64,000 nt of DNA from Deuterostichococcus epilithicus (lineage: Eukaryota; Chlorophyta; Trebouxiophyceae; Prasiolales; Stichococcaceae): assembly GCA_033439295.1 (NCBI GenBank), contig JAVTLE010000005.1:3708501-3772500 (forward strand), written 5' to 3'. How positions within the stretch are numbered: position 1 is the first letter of the stretch; each line of letters opens with the position of its first letter. The position numbers and the translations under genes were made by a program. This document shows positions 48,401 to 60,400 of this stretch, in pieces. The notes below the pieces were generated by a model. That model was not told the DNA's origin. It saw only the letters and a list, made by a program, of their open reading frames with translations, and did not search any database.

Positions 48401-49619
48401 TCACGTTGGCCCGTGAGCTCTCTGACAGCCCCTGAAACCAATTTGTGCGGTTGCAGTGCTGGCCTACCTTGTGGCGGCTCTGTCGCCCAACATGGAGATC
48501 GCAAATGCAGCACTGCCCACCTATGTGCGCGCTGCTCACCTGTCGTCATGCCGGTCATCATGGCGGTTTGCATGTGACTCTGCTGCTAGCAGATGGATGT
48601 CGCACAGTGACACATGGGCGGCTGGCAGATGTGCCAGTTTGTGGTTTATGGAGAGTGCATTCATCCAATTGGTTTCTGTTGCTGCTGCAGGTGGTCACAC
48701 TGCTTTTCTTTGCTGGGTTCCTGCTGCGCTGGGACGACATACCGCGGTACTGGCGGGTGCGTTTTCTTTACCTTTGATCCGTCACTCTTGTCCCTGCTGT
48801 CGAGAATTGCAACTGGCACTGTGTTTGATATGAACGATTTTGTATAATCGTTGTGCTGAACGCGTCCTTGGTTACCTCTTGACATCGCTCTGTTTCTGTT
48901 TCCGCAGTGGTACAGCTACCTGGACTTCATTCGCTATGGGTGAGAGCTCAGTACACGACGCCACTTGCCATGCTAATCACATCACCGGTCGCATTCTGCC
49001 CGGGCACCTTATCTGGGGCCGATCCAAGCTGCCAGTCAGGCCTTGCGGGAGACTTCCACCCGAGCACATTGCCATGGGGACGCATGATCTGCGATAGCTG
49101 ACACGCTTGCCCCCCTCCGGCTGCACAGATTTGGGACGCTCATGATCAACCAGTTTGAGGGGCAGGGCGCAATATTCAACGGCGTGCCTGTGCTGGAGTA
49201 CTACTCGCTGGACAGCTACTCGCGCTGGCTGTTTCTGCTGTACGAGTTCCTTTTCTTCATCGCGTTCTTCGTGCTCGCCTTCTTGGCGCTCCAGGTGTGC
49301 TTCCTCCGCACTGCAGTGCAATGCGTTGCAGCGCTTTTCCTCTGCAACCTCTCGTTTGAAGCTTGTGCACCATATCCACCAGCTTGCGCTCTTCTGCCAG
49401 CGTCCGCCGCAGCATTGTAAGCAGGCTCTGGCCCCCACAGCACAACTTTCAACACCATGTCCAGCTTTCGGAGGATGCATATGTTTCGCCGTGCATCAAC
49501 GATGCATGCCTGCTGTGCATACCTGCTGTGCACCCCTGGCTGCCCTGCAGGACCCTGCCTATAAGAGATCGACCTTGCAACCCTATGCGCTGCAGTTCAA
49601 GACACACCAGAAGCGGTGA
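42443..49619 (+). CDS. ABCG (white-brown complex) half-size ABC transporter
   Basis: A dimerising exporter, ATP-binding domain first. My model has 22 in-phase exons (632 aa): 42443-42598, 42879-42980, 43141-43177, 43314-43427, 43776-43906, 44248-44334, 44554-44622, 45013-45132, 45549-45688, 46293-46467, 46721-46807, 47008-47028, 47229-47324, 47531-47556, 47680-47731, 47958-48033, 48247-48300, 48457-48524, 48691-48756, 48908-48939, 49129-49294, 49596-49619. Walker A is GPSGSGKTTLL (88-98), the signature ISGGQAKRVNIG (195-206), Walker B VLFLDEPTSGLDS (215-227), and the switch His is in STIHSP (His252). The membrane part begins near RATVTPFWW and includes FRTLSNYRDPQFLGPR, YRVITYLCAKM, LAYLVAALSPNMEIA and FAGFLLRWDDIPRYW. 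Several exons are tiny; one encodes only LYWKVGK. The substrate cannot be told. The last exon could instead start at 49551. Confidence 0.93.
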
Positions 49620-50521
49620 GCGTGAGGGATGGAAAGCAGCAGATAGCAGTAACCCAACCGACCTCACTCAAAAGAGGCGGCGGGGACGGCCCTTTGCGGT
49701 GATCGACATTGGCCTCGCTTTGCGAATGCCTTTGCGATTTCGTGCTTGTGTGACCGGGATTAGTGTTCATCTCGTTAGTTCTGTGAACACGCGCCAGAGT
49801 GCCACAGGAAGTGGCTGTGTCCCATCCCTCGGCTGCAGCTGCTGCAGCATCGGGTACCTGACCGACAGAAGGGTGACTGAGGCGTTCCGTGGCTCAGCCT
49901 GCTGGATGATCAGGATTGGCTTGAAACTCGGATGAAGTTGATGTACCATTGTGGGCTGATGCGCGTCAACAGGGAAAGGGGCCTTGCTGGCCGCAATGAT
50001 GCACGCAGCCAGCGTTTACAGCGGACTGCCATCTGTTTGCATGTCAACTTTCAATTCTAGCCTCGTCCTCGCACCACTTGACTTCGCTGCAACTCACCAT
50101 TGCTGAGACGGTTTGCTCCCTGCTGGTACAGCTCTTGTGATGCATCGCTGATGACACCTCAAACCTCACATTCACATAGAAGATGGATCTCTCGCGAGTC
50201 CACCCACACCTCCAACACACAAGGCCTTGCATTCAGGCAGCCTCAGAATCGTGCTTCTCTTTCCGAACCTCGTGCGCCCCACAGTCGTAGACGCCATGTG
50301 CCTCTTTGCCGCTCACGGCGTGATGAACCTGCAGGCATCAGGTGCAGCAGGTACAGGCAGGGTCCCACAGGCTGCGGCAATCTCGTGTGCACTAAGAATT
50401 GCTATTTCGGCAGCTTCATTTCTCTGCAAGCTCGTTGCGAGGCGTCCGTACGAGCTGTTTCGGTCTGCACCCGTCGGCGCACGTCGTTGCCACGCACCCG
50501 CGTTATCGGCTGACGCTTCCT
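49620..50521. other. Intergenic region, ABCG to SDR gene
   Basis: About 900 bp between tandem + genes. Open frames near 50,230-50,520 could supply an N-terminal targeting extension to the downstream dehydrogenase, since one frame is continuous with it (LHFSASSLRGVRTS...), but it lacks its own ATG. No other feature is seen. Confidence 0.5.
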
Positions 50522-52612
50522 ATGCCGCGTGCAGGCCAAAGCAGGGCTAAAAGCTGGTTGTATGATTATGATGAGGCGTGTTCAGACGATGTCTTCGTCG
50601 GTCAGCGGGTGGTCGTCGTTGGTACGTGCTCCAGCCTAGTCTATTCCAACCTGCGGAACCTGGAGGTGCAGCGGTGGTGTATACGTGCTGGCGCCTGTGT
50701 GATACAGCAATGGAATCCACAAAAGTCACATGCATCCTCTCGTCGCGATCAGGCGACTGCTCGGGCGTGGGGAGCATCGCGGCCCTAGCTTTCGATGCTA
50801 AAGGTGCCGCGGTCGCAGTCATCAGCGGCAGCGACCAGGAGCTTGATCTGCTGCTGGCGCGCATGAGCAAGGTAAAGCGTTCTCGTGACTCTTCGCAAGA
50901 CGTCGTCTTTCCACGTCTGTTGCTCATGCTACAAATCATCATTGAGCGCCACGCAGCATCCAAGCTGGCGCAACAGCCTCAGGCTCCCTGGCAATAAAGT
51001 GTTGTCTCGATACATCACATCCCCCAAGGGTGTGACCTGTCTGATGTGTGTGGGCTGAAGGGGCACGGCATCGTCGGAGACGTCTCCGGCGCTGCGGGCG
51101 TCACGAAAGCCCTTGCGGACGCAGCGGCACGACTGGGAGGCGGCATCGATATCCTTGTCCTGAACAACTTCAGGTGAATCCCTCTGCTGCCGTTGCTGGG
51201 ATTTGAAAGGCGCAGCAGCTCAGAATCACAAGGCTTTTAGCGCATCAAGCGACCAGTACCTTGCGCCACAGTGGACCAGCACCTGACCATGAATTGCCTG
51301 CGGCACGACGCTTTGCTGGCCTGCCTGGCGATGCGCAGCTGGAGCGCAGAGTGAGCTTGGGCATCGTGTGTGAACGTCGGCTTCTTGCACTCAACATGCA
51401 ACTGCCGATGCAGGCGTGCTGGCTGCGAGGAGGGTCCAGTACGCTCCGGCTTTCCCAATGAGGCAGAACTGCCATCAGACGACTGTCGCGACTTTGGGGC
51501 AGCCCTGCAGCAGCACCTCCACAGCACCTGGGAGCTGGTCAAGGTGGGCGAGCTTGATGCAGCAGCCGCTGCAACGATTTTGATTCAGACATCAATGTTC
51601 GTACTTACGCGCGTGTGGTGGGTGGTTGCCAACAGCGGATGTACAGGCAGTGGCTGGCTGCTTGTGTGTGCAAGCATACACTGAGCGGCGCTTTCTTTTG
51701 CGGTCACCATGTAGCCTGCGCATGACGGATGCCGAAATTATGTTTGGTGATAGATGTTGACGTTTCAACAATAGTCCAATACTGCCTTGGTGCAGTCAGC
51801 ACAGCTGCACTTCACCGGGCCCCGCGGTCGGATTGTGGACGTCATTGGGCTTCCTGCCTCGCTAAACGGCGGCGACATGACGTCGTACTACAAAGTGGCC
51901 ACAGCAGTTCAGGTGTTGCTTCCAAAGTGCTCGCCGTGATGTTGCGAAAGCAGTATGTCAGAGATTGGAGGCCACATAGATGCAGCAGACGCGACCTGTC
52001 ATCTCATCATCGGCACTGGAGTATGCATATAGGGATAACTCAAATTGTTGTCCCAATCGACATGCCACTGTGCTAAGTGCTGGCTTTCATCTAGTCGCAG
52101 GTCAGCCTGATGCGCAAATTCACGCAGCAACGCCTGGGCAACGTGCAGATCAACTCGGTGCTACTTGCTGCCGAGGGCCATAGAGACTACATCTCCACCA
52201 GAGCCTCTAATGTGGTGCGTGCTGACGCACGGCAGATGCAGCATTGCCACGACTGCAGCATTGTATTGCCCACCTTGCCATGACTTGCATCATTATATCA
52301 TGCTCGGCGTATTTCGCATGTTCATGCCGGAAAGCTGAGTCAATGTCGATGCCACACCACGCCGGCTGATGTGTGGGTTCTCCATTGCATGCTGTTGCAG
52401 GAAGCAGGCAATGTGGTGGCGGCAGAGTGGCCAGCAGTTCGTGACGAAGCTGAGCTTAGCGTTGAAGCACAGCGGCAGCAGGTGCGTGGGTGCCCCAGTT
52501 GTGTCTGCGATTTAACCTGCTATGTGTTCAATCATCACTGATCTTGTGCTGTGATTACTTGCGAAAGCAGGCCAATCAACGGCAAGTCGTGACACGACTT
52601 GGTAATTGCTAA
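50522..52612 (+). CDS. Divergent short-chain dehydrogenase/reductase-like protein
   Basis: Eight in-phase exons give 271 aa: 50522-50621, 50753-50871, 51061-51173, 51414-51543, 51796-51912, 52101-52214, 52401-52481, 52571-52612. The size and order fit an SDR Rossmann fold. The nucleotide-binding loop is VVVVGDCSGVGSIAALAF (GxxxGxG present), then GHGIVGDVS, and IDILVLNNFR where typical members have NNAG. A GRIVDVIGLPAS strand precedes the active-site helix. There the expected YxxxK reads YKVAT by my alignment, so the catalytic Lys appears to be Thr. The protein may be an inactive paralogue or a specialised one. An N-terminal extension upstream of the chosen ATG is possible. Confidence 0.75.
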
Positions 52613-54381
52613 GTATCATGAATAGCAGCAGGCTACAAGAAAAGAGCATGAGCGCAGATCTGGTCATGCGTGCAGGCGTCTCGTGCAATCCTTTTCCTAA
52701 GTTCGCCGGCGGCTGGACGACTGCAGGGCGCCTGTCTGACCGTGCCACGCACCAGCAGACAAGCTGTGACCTAGCCAGAATGCAGAGAGTGGCCACAAGC
52801 GCAGATGAATGCTGCAGGACTGGGGCACCGCAATCATCCTTTCATGCCACAGAAGCAAGGGTGTGCACAGGGCATCATCATGCAGCCGGTGATGTCGTGT
52901 GTCGTCGTAACTTTGCAAAGGTACTCACGAACTCCTGAGTAGCACAGCACACGTCGTCCAGAATACTAACTTGGCATGATAGCCCAAGCAATGGATGATA
53001 CGTAGGTCGTAGCGTCCCTGAAAGCATCTAGGGAATTTGACTTCAGGGTGTCGGAATAGCACCTCCTACCTTGCAAGATCCCTGCAGACAGACTCTCCTT
53101 CGTGGCTTTGGCCGATAATGGCATCGCAAAACTTATGGCGGCATCACATGCTGTGCGTGGTTCATTGCTTCAACAGCAGGTAGCATCGGCAGGTCCGTAG
53201 ATGAGCAGTGAGTCCTCCTGGTGCGGCAAGTGCGAGCATGGTCACCATGGCACATGCACGCCGCGCAGCAGGGGATCTCAGCCCGACAACAAGCCGGCCG
53301 CCGAGACGTAAACCGACTGTGTGTGGCACTGTCCACTGGACAGGGCTGTCCTGGATAGGCGTCAAGCAGCGTTCTTACCGCGCCGGTAAGGGCGGCCGCA
53401 CGCACGGCTGCTGGCACCTCTGCCAGCAGCACCTCTGCCACCTCATAACGGCGGCTGCTGCGGCCTCGCTGGCCAGCGGTGATAACGAAAGTCGAAATGG
53501 CGCAGGTCAGAGTGTGTTGGGCGCTAATCTGCCCCGGCCTGCATTTTTCCCCCGCCGAGTTGTCCGCCGTCGAGTCCCACGTGGCTTGAAAGACGAAAAT
53601 TGCGCGCGCGACACCACCGCGATCCATTCGGAATGCATGTTGAGCGGAAACTAGCATGCTTTTTGCACACATGTGTGAGCGTAGTTCATGGTGCTCCACA
53701 TATTGCTGCATTGTGAGGTCTGCCAGCGGTCAGATTTGCCAGCCCGCATGTGATAGCCCAACCGTCGCAATGCCCAGGTCCTTGCGATCGAGATTGCTAG
53801 CCGCAGGAGCCTCGGGCGCCCGAAACAGCAATGAGTAGTCTCGACGCTACTCATACGTAGGTTTCTGAAGGAGGAGATCACGGCCAACGGGTTGCAGTCG
53901 TCGTTATGCAAGCTGCCAGCCGATCCCACGTTCTGCGCCGAGGTCCTCTGTCAGAGGCAGGTTTGCAACGTCACAAAAGACAGATATCCCTAGGTCACGC
54001 AGGGTCCACCGTGTAGTCGGTGGCCCAGTCTGCCATGTGCAGCTAGCCGCGTGCACCCATAGCTGCATACACGAGACAGTCCTGCCGGCCTTGGCGATAG
54101 CTATGTGATGACGTCGCTTTGCCGAATATCTGCAGGTTGTAAGATGAACGGTCGGCATGTGCACGCACCGCTGACTTTCCCTGCCAAGCGGCATCCCCAT
54201 GACGCTTGCCGGGACTGTTGCGCCGGCAGCCCAGGAGCGTATGACTTGGATCAGGTACGGTGATCATATGCTGATATGCTTGGCACTGATGTGAATGCAT
54301 TGACGAGCGAAACTTTCCATCACCGAGTCTGCTACCTGCGTGCACGGCGCTTCCTTAGCACACCACAACAGTCAAGCTGCT
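52613..54381. other. 1.8 kb without a recognised gene
   Basis: No exon I can assign. An antisense frame of 192 codons (53133-53711) includes an Ala/Val-rich stretch (EVAEVLLAEVPAAVRAAAL), but it has no partner exons and no recognised motif, so I do not call it. A short CTGCTGGCACCTCTGCCAGCA-type self-similar patch lies near 53,410-53,440. Confidence 0.5.
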
Positions 54382-56622
54382 ATGCAGCTTTTGCAAAGTG
54401 CTTTGCTGCAAACCAAGATGGTTGATCGTGAGAGCGCCGGGCTCCAGGGCGAGCTGATGCAGCCTGGATCGCCACGCAAGCCTGCGAAGCACCCAAGATG
54501 CACCTCAAGCAGCCCAGACTTTGCTGGCGAGGCGGCGGCCAGGGGGCGACCGGCAGCGCTGCTGCGGCTGCTGTGCCCTGCCGCATGCACCGGCAGCGTG
54601 ATTGGCAAGGTGGTGGCGGGTTGTACTCTACCGCCTTTCGAATCGGAAACGTCGTTGCAAGGGGATGGTAAACCAGCGTGCCCTGTCCAGGGCATGTGCT
54701 AGGAAGGAGGCCTTCACGGCGACGCCTCTGGAAGGCCCTTGTGTAGTGTGTAGTGCTGATGCGTGACACAATCGGCACATTTGTGCTGGGCTGGCACACG
54801 GGATGCCAAGTCTGAGGAGACCATCCCCCTCTCCTGCAGGGCGGCTGCATCATCAACCAAGTGCGACACAGCAGCGGTGCGAAACTGCACATCAGCGAGG
54901 CCGAGTCCGGCCGCCGTGACAGGCTCATCACCATCTCCCTCGTCGACGGCAGGCGCGGGCTCGCTTCACATGCGAGGAATGATGTCCGGACTGCATGCGA
55001 AACGCTGCGGACTATGAGGATGATTGACCCTGCTGACTTGGCTGATGACGACACGCGCCAACCGAGGAGGACCTTTCCTAACGGGCTCAGCCTCGAGGCC
55101 GGCAACCTCCATCAGAAAGCGTCCCATGCTTCTGCACAGACTACCTGCTGGCGGGGCAGACGGCAACGACAGCAGCGCGGAAAATGCAGCTGTGGCGCTG
55201 CACGCGTGCATGGCTGCGGTCGACCGACAGACGGACGCCACTGACGACCTGCCAGAGCTGCGGCAGGCAGCAGCGCGCCTGCTGCTGGACGGACGGCAGG
55301 TACAGATATGCATGCCACCGTTGAACCAACAGCCTGGCAGCATGTATTTGCAGGCAACCTTGAACCAGTGTGAAGTGTGAAAGCGCAACCTCCAGGGCAA
55401 GCAACAATCGTGCTCTGAATCAGCACACAATGAGCGTGAGACTGAAGATCTGGAGTGGAGCGCATGGCTATCAGCTACTGTGGCCGTGCAAATACTTCGT
55501 TTCCACCCACAGCTGTTGCTTCTCGCGGCAGGCTGCGCTTTTGCGGGAGGCACGGGCGGAGCTGCTGCGACAGTGCACATCCAGTAGTGCCTGCAGCCTC
55601 ACGATCGTTGCCGGCTCTGCCGGCGCGTTGCCGAGCGGGCACGACGTCTATGTTGCAGAGGTACGAGATCTACTATATCCATATTTCTTCCCGTGTGCAG
55701 CTGTGCCGCTTATGTGGAGCTGCAAAAGGTGTCGACACTCCTGCAGATTCAGCAGCTTGGACTGGATGGCTGAGGCATACGCCTGTTGGTATGGCAGCAA
55801 ATATCGCCTGCTGATGTCCTGCATCTACCGGTCTTGGACATCAGCACGAATCAGGTTGGCAGTCTGAGCGATAATCTGCATCGCAGCCATACTACATCCG
55901 CCCATCCGCTGCAGATTCGGGGCGCTCGTGATGTCGTGCAGCAGCTACTGCGGGCGGGTGTCCGGCGACTGCAGGCCGCGCTGGTTCCTGTCAGTGCAGA
56001 CGGCGCCGCTGGGAAAGGAGGCCGCTATATCGGCGGTGCTGACGGCACTCCTCGTGCTCTGCCAGCCCATGCCAGATCGTCAGCGGCCGGCAAGGCAGCC
56101 GGCGAAGCGGCACATCCATGCAGCAGCCAGCGAGGGGCCTTGCCGGAATGTCACACAGCAGCAGCCGCAGCCCCAGCCGGCCGCCGGAATGTCAGGCGGC
56201 GTTTGGATTTTAGAGTGTGTGAGCCGAGTGCCAGAGCAGGGGTCCCAAGCAGCAGCGTCGAGGTGAGCGCTGGCCCGCATTGCCGATTGCCAGTACGCAG
56301 CAGCGGCGGCCAGTGGCATACCAGCGGCAAGCACAACAGCAGCTGGCAGCAACTTGGGCGGCCAAACTTGCAGCGGCCTTCGCGCCTGACACATTCAACC
56401 TGCTACCCGCAGCCGCAGCCGTCGCCTTATCCATGCGGCACGCAGCCCACCTCCTGGGCGCAACATGTGGGCTGGCCAGATCGGTATGCGGCGGCCGGCG
56501 CTGCAGCAGCAGGTGCTGCCAGTCGCTGGTCTGGAGGCGGCGGCCGCGGCGGGGCTCATGGCTGCGCTGCTTCCCTAGGCCATGGTGGCAAATGCACCGG
56601 CGGCGCGACGCGGCAGCGCTAG
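54382..56622 (+). CDS. KH-domain RNA-binding protein (PCBP/hnRNP K-like)
   Basis: Likely a nuclear or cytoplasmic RNA-binding protein. Exons: 54382-54609, 54840 to about 54920, 55140-55299, 55532-55660, 55915-56622. KH1 is complete: LLRLLCPAACTGSVIGK joins across intron 1 to GGCIINQVRHSSGAKLHISE, making the GKGG loop, followed by DRLITIS. Next come NAAVALHACMAAVDRQ and a segment matching only the second half of a KH2 domain (ACSLTIVAGSAGALPSGHD, then IRGARDVVQQLLRAGVRRL). The GxxG loop of KH2 is not visible. The terminal exon stays open to 56622 and is Ala/Gly/Pro/Gln-rich, as in many KH proteins. The donor of exon 2 is unresolved, and the start could be the second in-frame ATG at 54418. Confidence 0.75.
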
Positions 56623-57484
56623 CGGGAGGAAGAGTAGCTGCGGGGGCGCTGGGTCATGGACACCAACGAGCAGCCGGAGCCAGGTGGCTCTGGTGGGCAG
56701 GTCCAGCACGCTCGGGCCTTTCGTGGAGCTGCCGACAACAGGGCGACGGAGATCCTTCCTTTCAATGGCGCCAGCCTGTGGCCTCTCGACCATGGGCACT
56801 GCACTCCCGTGGGACGCATGCCCGCAGGGGCGCAGCAGCATTTCAGGGCCAGAGCCGGCGGCCAGTGCATGCTGTTCGCGATGGACAGCACGCCGGGACG
56901 GTGGCTGAAATGAAAGGTCCGGGCACGGTTTACAGGGTATATGTAGAATCGAACCGCTGTTGGCATGTGCCAACACCAATGACAGAGATCGAAATGTACA
57001 ATTGTTGCAATCATAGTGTAGCACCTGCCTGGCAATGCGGCGTTTGCACATGGCGGGCCAAGCTGAGGAGCAGGGGATGCATCTCCATACAAACCACCTA
57101 CTCCCGCTCAGATAGGTTCTCGTTGACAAGACAAGAGTTGAAGAAACCAGCCCTACATACGTTTTCTGTGACAGGACAACAGCTGGAGAAGCCAGCCTGC
57201 TGAGGTTGCTGTTGAATATGGCGCGCCTGCCGCCCTTTTTTTGGTGAAGAGCACTAAGCCCTTCAAGCCCAACGGTATATTGCCCATTTTAGATGACCCT
57301 CTTGAATCCCGACTGATGCCTGTCGTCGCCAATGCAGCCATGAATACTCTGACAGCTGTAAATTTAATTTCTTTTATTTTTTACTCAGGCGAACCGCCGC
57401 CCATAGCGCTGTTAGCACCAGGTTGCACAACCAGGAGAGCCCTTCTGAGGTCGGGCCTCGGTTGCAGCCGGCGTGGCAGCCCCA
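56623..57484. other. Convergent intergenic region
   Basis: About 860 bp between the KH gene (+) and the b561 gene (-). Short open frames around 56,580-56,910 on + have ordinary composition and no motif. The part from 56,900 to 57,380 is AT-richer and fits 3' untranslated sequence. Confidence 0.5.
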
Positions 57485-60400
57485 TCAGCGAGCAGACGTC
57501 ATCTCGACCGCCGGGTCGCGAGCCTCGCCGACGCGAAGCAGGTCTGCGTTGCTGTTCTGATTGCTGTTGGCATACATCTCCCCCTTGCCCCCCTTGTGAC
57601 CGGCGGCGCCAGGAGGCGCTGCTGCTGCCACGGGGTTCTCTGCGTCGGCGACCGCGCGAATGCCATGGCCCCGCAGCGGGATGCGGCTGCCGGCGGGCGG
57701 CGGGCGCTGTAGGTAGCTTGCGGCAAAGCCGCCGTTCATGGGGTAGCCACCAGGCAGGCGCGCCCCCTACAGCCGGACAGATGGACTTTAGATTTTCAAG
57801 TCCAACCTGTGGTGTTGGAGAGCGGCTGTTGTGCTGTGACAACGCGAGGCGGCTCCGGGTCTGGGATCACGTCGCTTTCCTGTGACTCGGGCTGGTGAGG
57901 GCGGCGTCTGTGCTGTCGCGGCGAAAACACACGTGCCCTCTCCAACAGCCAAAGCGGCGCGCTGCTTGCGGCGCAAGGTTGGAAAACACAGGCCTCGCCG
58001 AGAAAAGCAGCTCATAGGTTGATCGCGTTTTGCAAGAGCAGCAGGGAGGGCCGCAGCGATCCAGCGGCCTGGACGCACCTCGTAGCCGTCCTTGATGGCT
58101 TGGCGGTTGGCCGCGGAGATGCGCACGAAGTCGAGGACCTCCTTGGCCACCCACAGCAGGATGATGGCGCCGAGCACGATCGTGAAGCCCCAGAAAAATT
58201 TGGCGAGCTCCTGCACGTAACCGCAAGCACACAAGCGGGTCAGCGATAGGCACTGCGGCTGGAGGGACTGCAGCAGTCCGATGCAGGCACGTTGCGGTGT
58301 GCGGAGCAAGGTGCCGAACGATGAACAAATATCGTAGCTGCCACCTCTGTACCTGACTTCCACACTTGCTTCTGCCCAAGGGAGGCACCCACATGCCAGT
58401 GCATACTCAGCAAGGACACATATGGAGCAGCAGCATGCGGAGAGCCAGTACAGGCACAATACGTGCGAAGCGAGTTGCTGGAAAACAAACTCAATGATTG
58501 TGCAGTCAACTCTGCAGTTTGCTTTTTGCGGTGTTCCTTTGCCCAAGGGCAGCAAAACATGTGCAGGTGCACAGATCCAGGCGGTGCGGCAGGTGGCGGC
58601 GCACATCAACAAGGCAAAGCTCCATATCGCACACAGAGTGCAATGCCGTCTTGCCATGATGGCAGCGGGGCCGAATTGCTGTTCCATCCCCATGGCAATG
58701 TTCCTTGGGATAGAATTGCCAGACAATGATGTAATCGGACACAGGAGCAGGAGACGCACATCGGAGAGGTGGAGGCCGAGGTACACATTGACGATGGCAA
58801 GGGCAACCGCCAGGCGGCCGCAGTTATGGTGGAAGTGGTTGAACAGGTAGCGCTTTGGGTGGTCCTGACGCATATGAAGAAGTGGTGTTTAAAAGCAGAA
58901 AGGCACACAAACTTCAGCAATTGCGGTGCAACATCCCTGTGCAGAGATCTAGTGTGCCAAGGTTTGTGGAGGGTGTCGCAAATGAGGCGTCCGCCGGCGC
59001 AGCTCAAGAGCAATCAGCATCAACCACCAATGCCTCCCGCGGCTTGCTTTTCCCCTCAGTGCATCTGGCATCGACAAGGTTCTCCCCAGGCACAATGCTT
59101 GGAGCTGCAGGAAGGGTGAGCAACTCACCAGCCGTGGGCGCAGCACCAGTGCGGTGATCTGCAGACCGGCAAGCGCCAGCGCGATGCCGCCAATCGCCTG
59201 CAAGCACAGATTGCACAGAGTTTACAGATGAGCTGGGGGACAGACGACCTGGGAGGCAGAAGACTTTTCCGAGCAAGCATGGTACAGGCCTCGGTGCCAA
59301 ACCATCTCCGCCAGCTGGGCAGACTAAATTGCCGACGGCGGCTGCGGCGGGCGCCATCAGCGGCGCACAGCTGATGTCCTTGCACCTCGCCAATCCAAAC
59401 CATTGAGCGTCTTCCAAAACCCCTTCTGGCCCGCAGGCCAGCCCCACCACCCCTGTCGTTCGGCCACAGCTCTTTCACAGCCAGCAGTCAACAGCTCTAG
59501 CAAACACACCTTGTGCGCGTCGAGCACTGTCGGCCGCAGGTCGTCTTGCGGCAGCTTGGCGCCGAAGATGACGCCTAGCAGGCCACCGATTACTGCAGCC
59601 ACACCCAGCGGCATGTGCAGCCAGAACCAGTATGGCGTGAACTCCTGCGCGATTGCCAACGCTGGCCGTTGGCAGTGGTGTGGCTGGAATCAGTGTTTTG
59701 GGGGCGTTCAGCCGTCGGATTGCAGGGGGGGTGCACCAGGCTCTGTACAAGGCTCTGCACGGACTGCGCGTGAGATTGTCAAGGAAGGCAGTTTACAAGG
59801 TGGGAACAGGGGCCAAGGCCTGCTAGAACAACCATCAATGGTCGGAGTGGCAGCCAACAGCTAGAACCAGCAGCGCAGCCGAGCCACAAGCATCTGATGC
59901 AGATGTGTAGCACCAAGATTAGAGGGAGGAAGCTCTGCAAGGGAGGCGGGGGAAGCGCACCCGGAAGCAGCGAGATATGACGGCGGTCAGCGGCATGACC
60001 AATCCGAAAGAGATGGCAGCGACATAGCCGTGCGTACGTGGGTTCCAGGCAGCCAAGCCAGTCGGCTCGTCGCCGCCGCCTCCCTCGTCCTGCAGCAGCG
60101 TCCGCCGCGCTGCTGCCGCCGACGCCTGCCAAAACGATGCAGACGCACATAGGAATCTGGCTGTAAACTGTGTCCGGCGTTGCAGAGGCTATGGGCATCA
60201 CCAGCTCTGCACGAACCACTTTGTTGCACCAGCGTAGCATCGACTCACCCGGCAAAATGACACTTAGAGGCCATGCGCAGGCCATGCAGGCCAGGCAGGC
60301 AGCAAGGAAGGATATGAGAGTCGAGATGCTGCTGTACCTGTGTGGCTGTAAGGTCGGCCGTTGCTGCCAGCTGTCCGCCGATCCACAGCTGCACGGAGGA

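Noticed and set aside
42443-49619. ABCG gene considered as a full-size (PDR-type) transporter
   Set aside because: Only one Walker A/signature/Walker B set and one membrane domain are present, and a stop follows the last span.
53133-53711. Antisense 192-codon frame
   Set aside because: No recognised domain, no neighbouring exons and no promoter or splice context; similar length frames occur by chance at this GC content.
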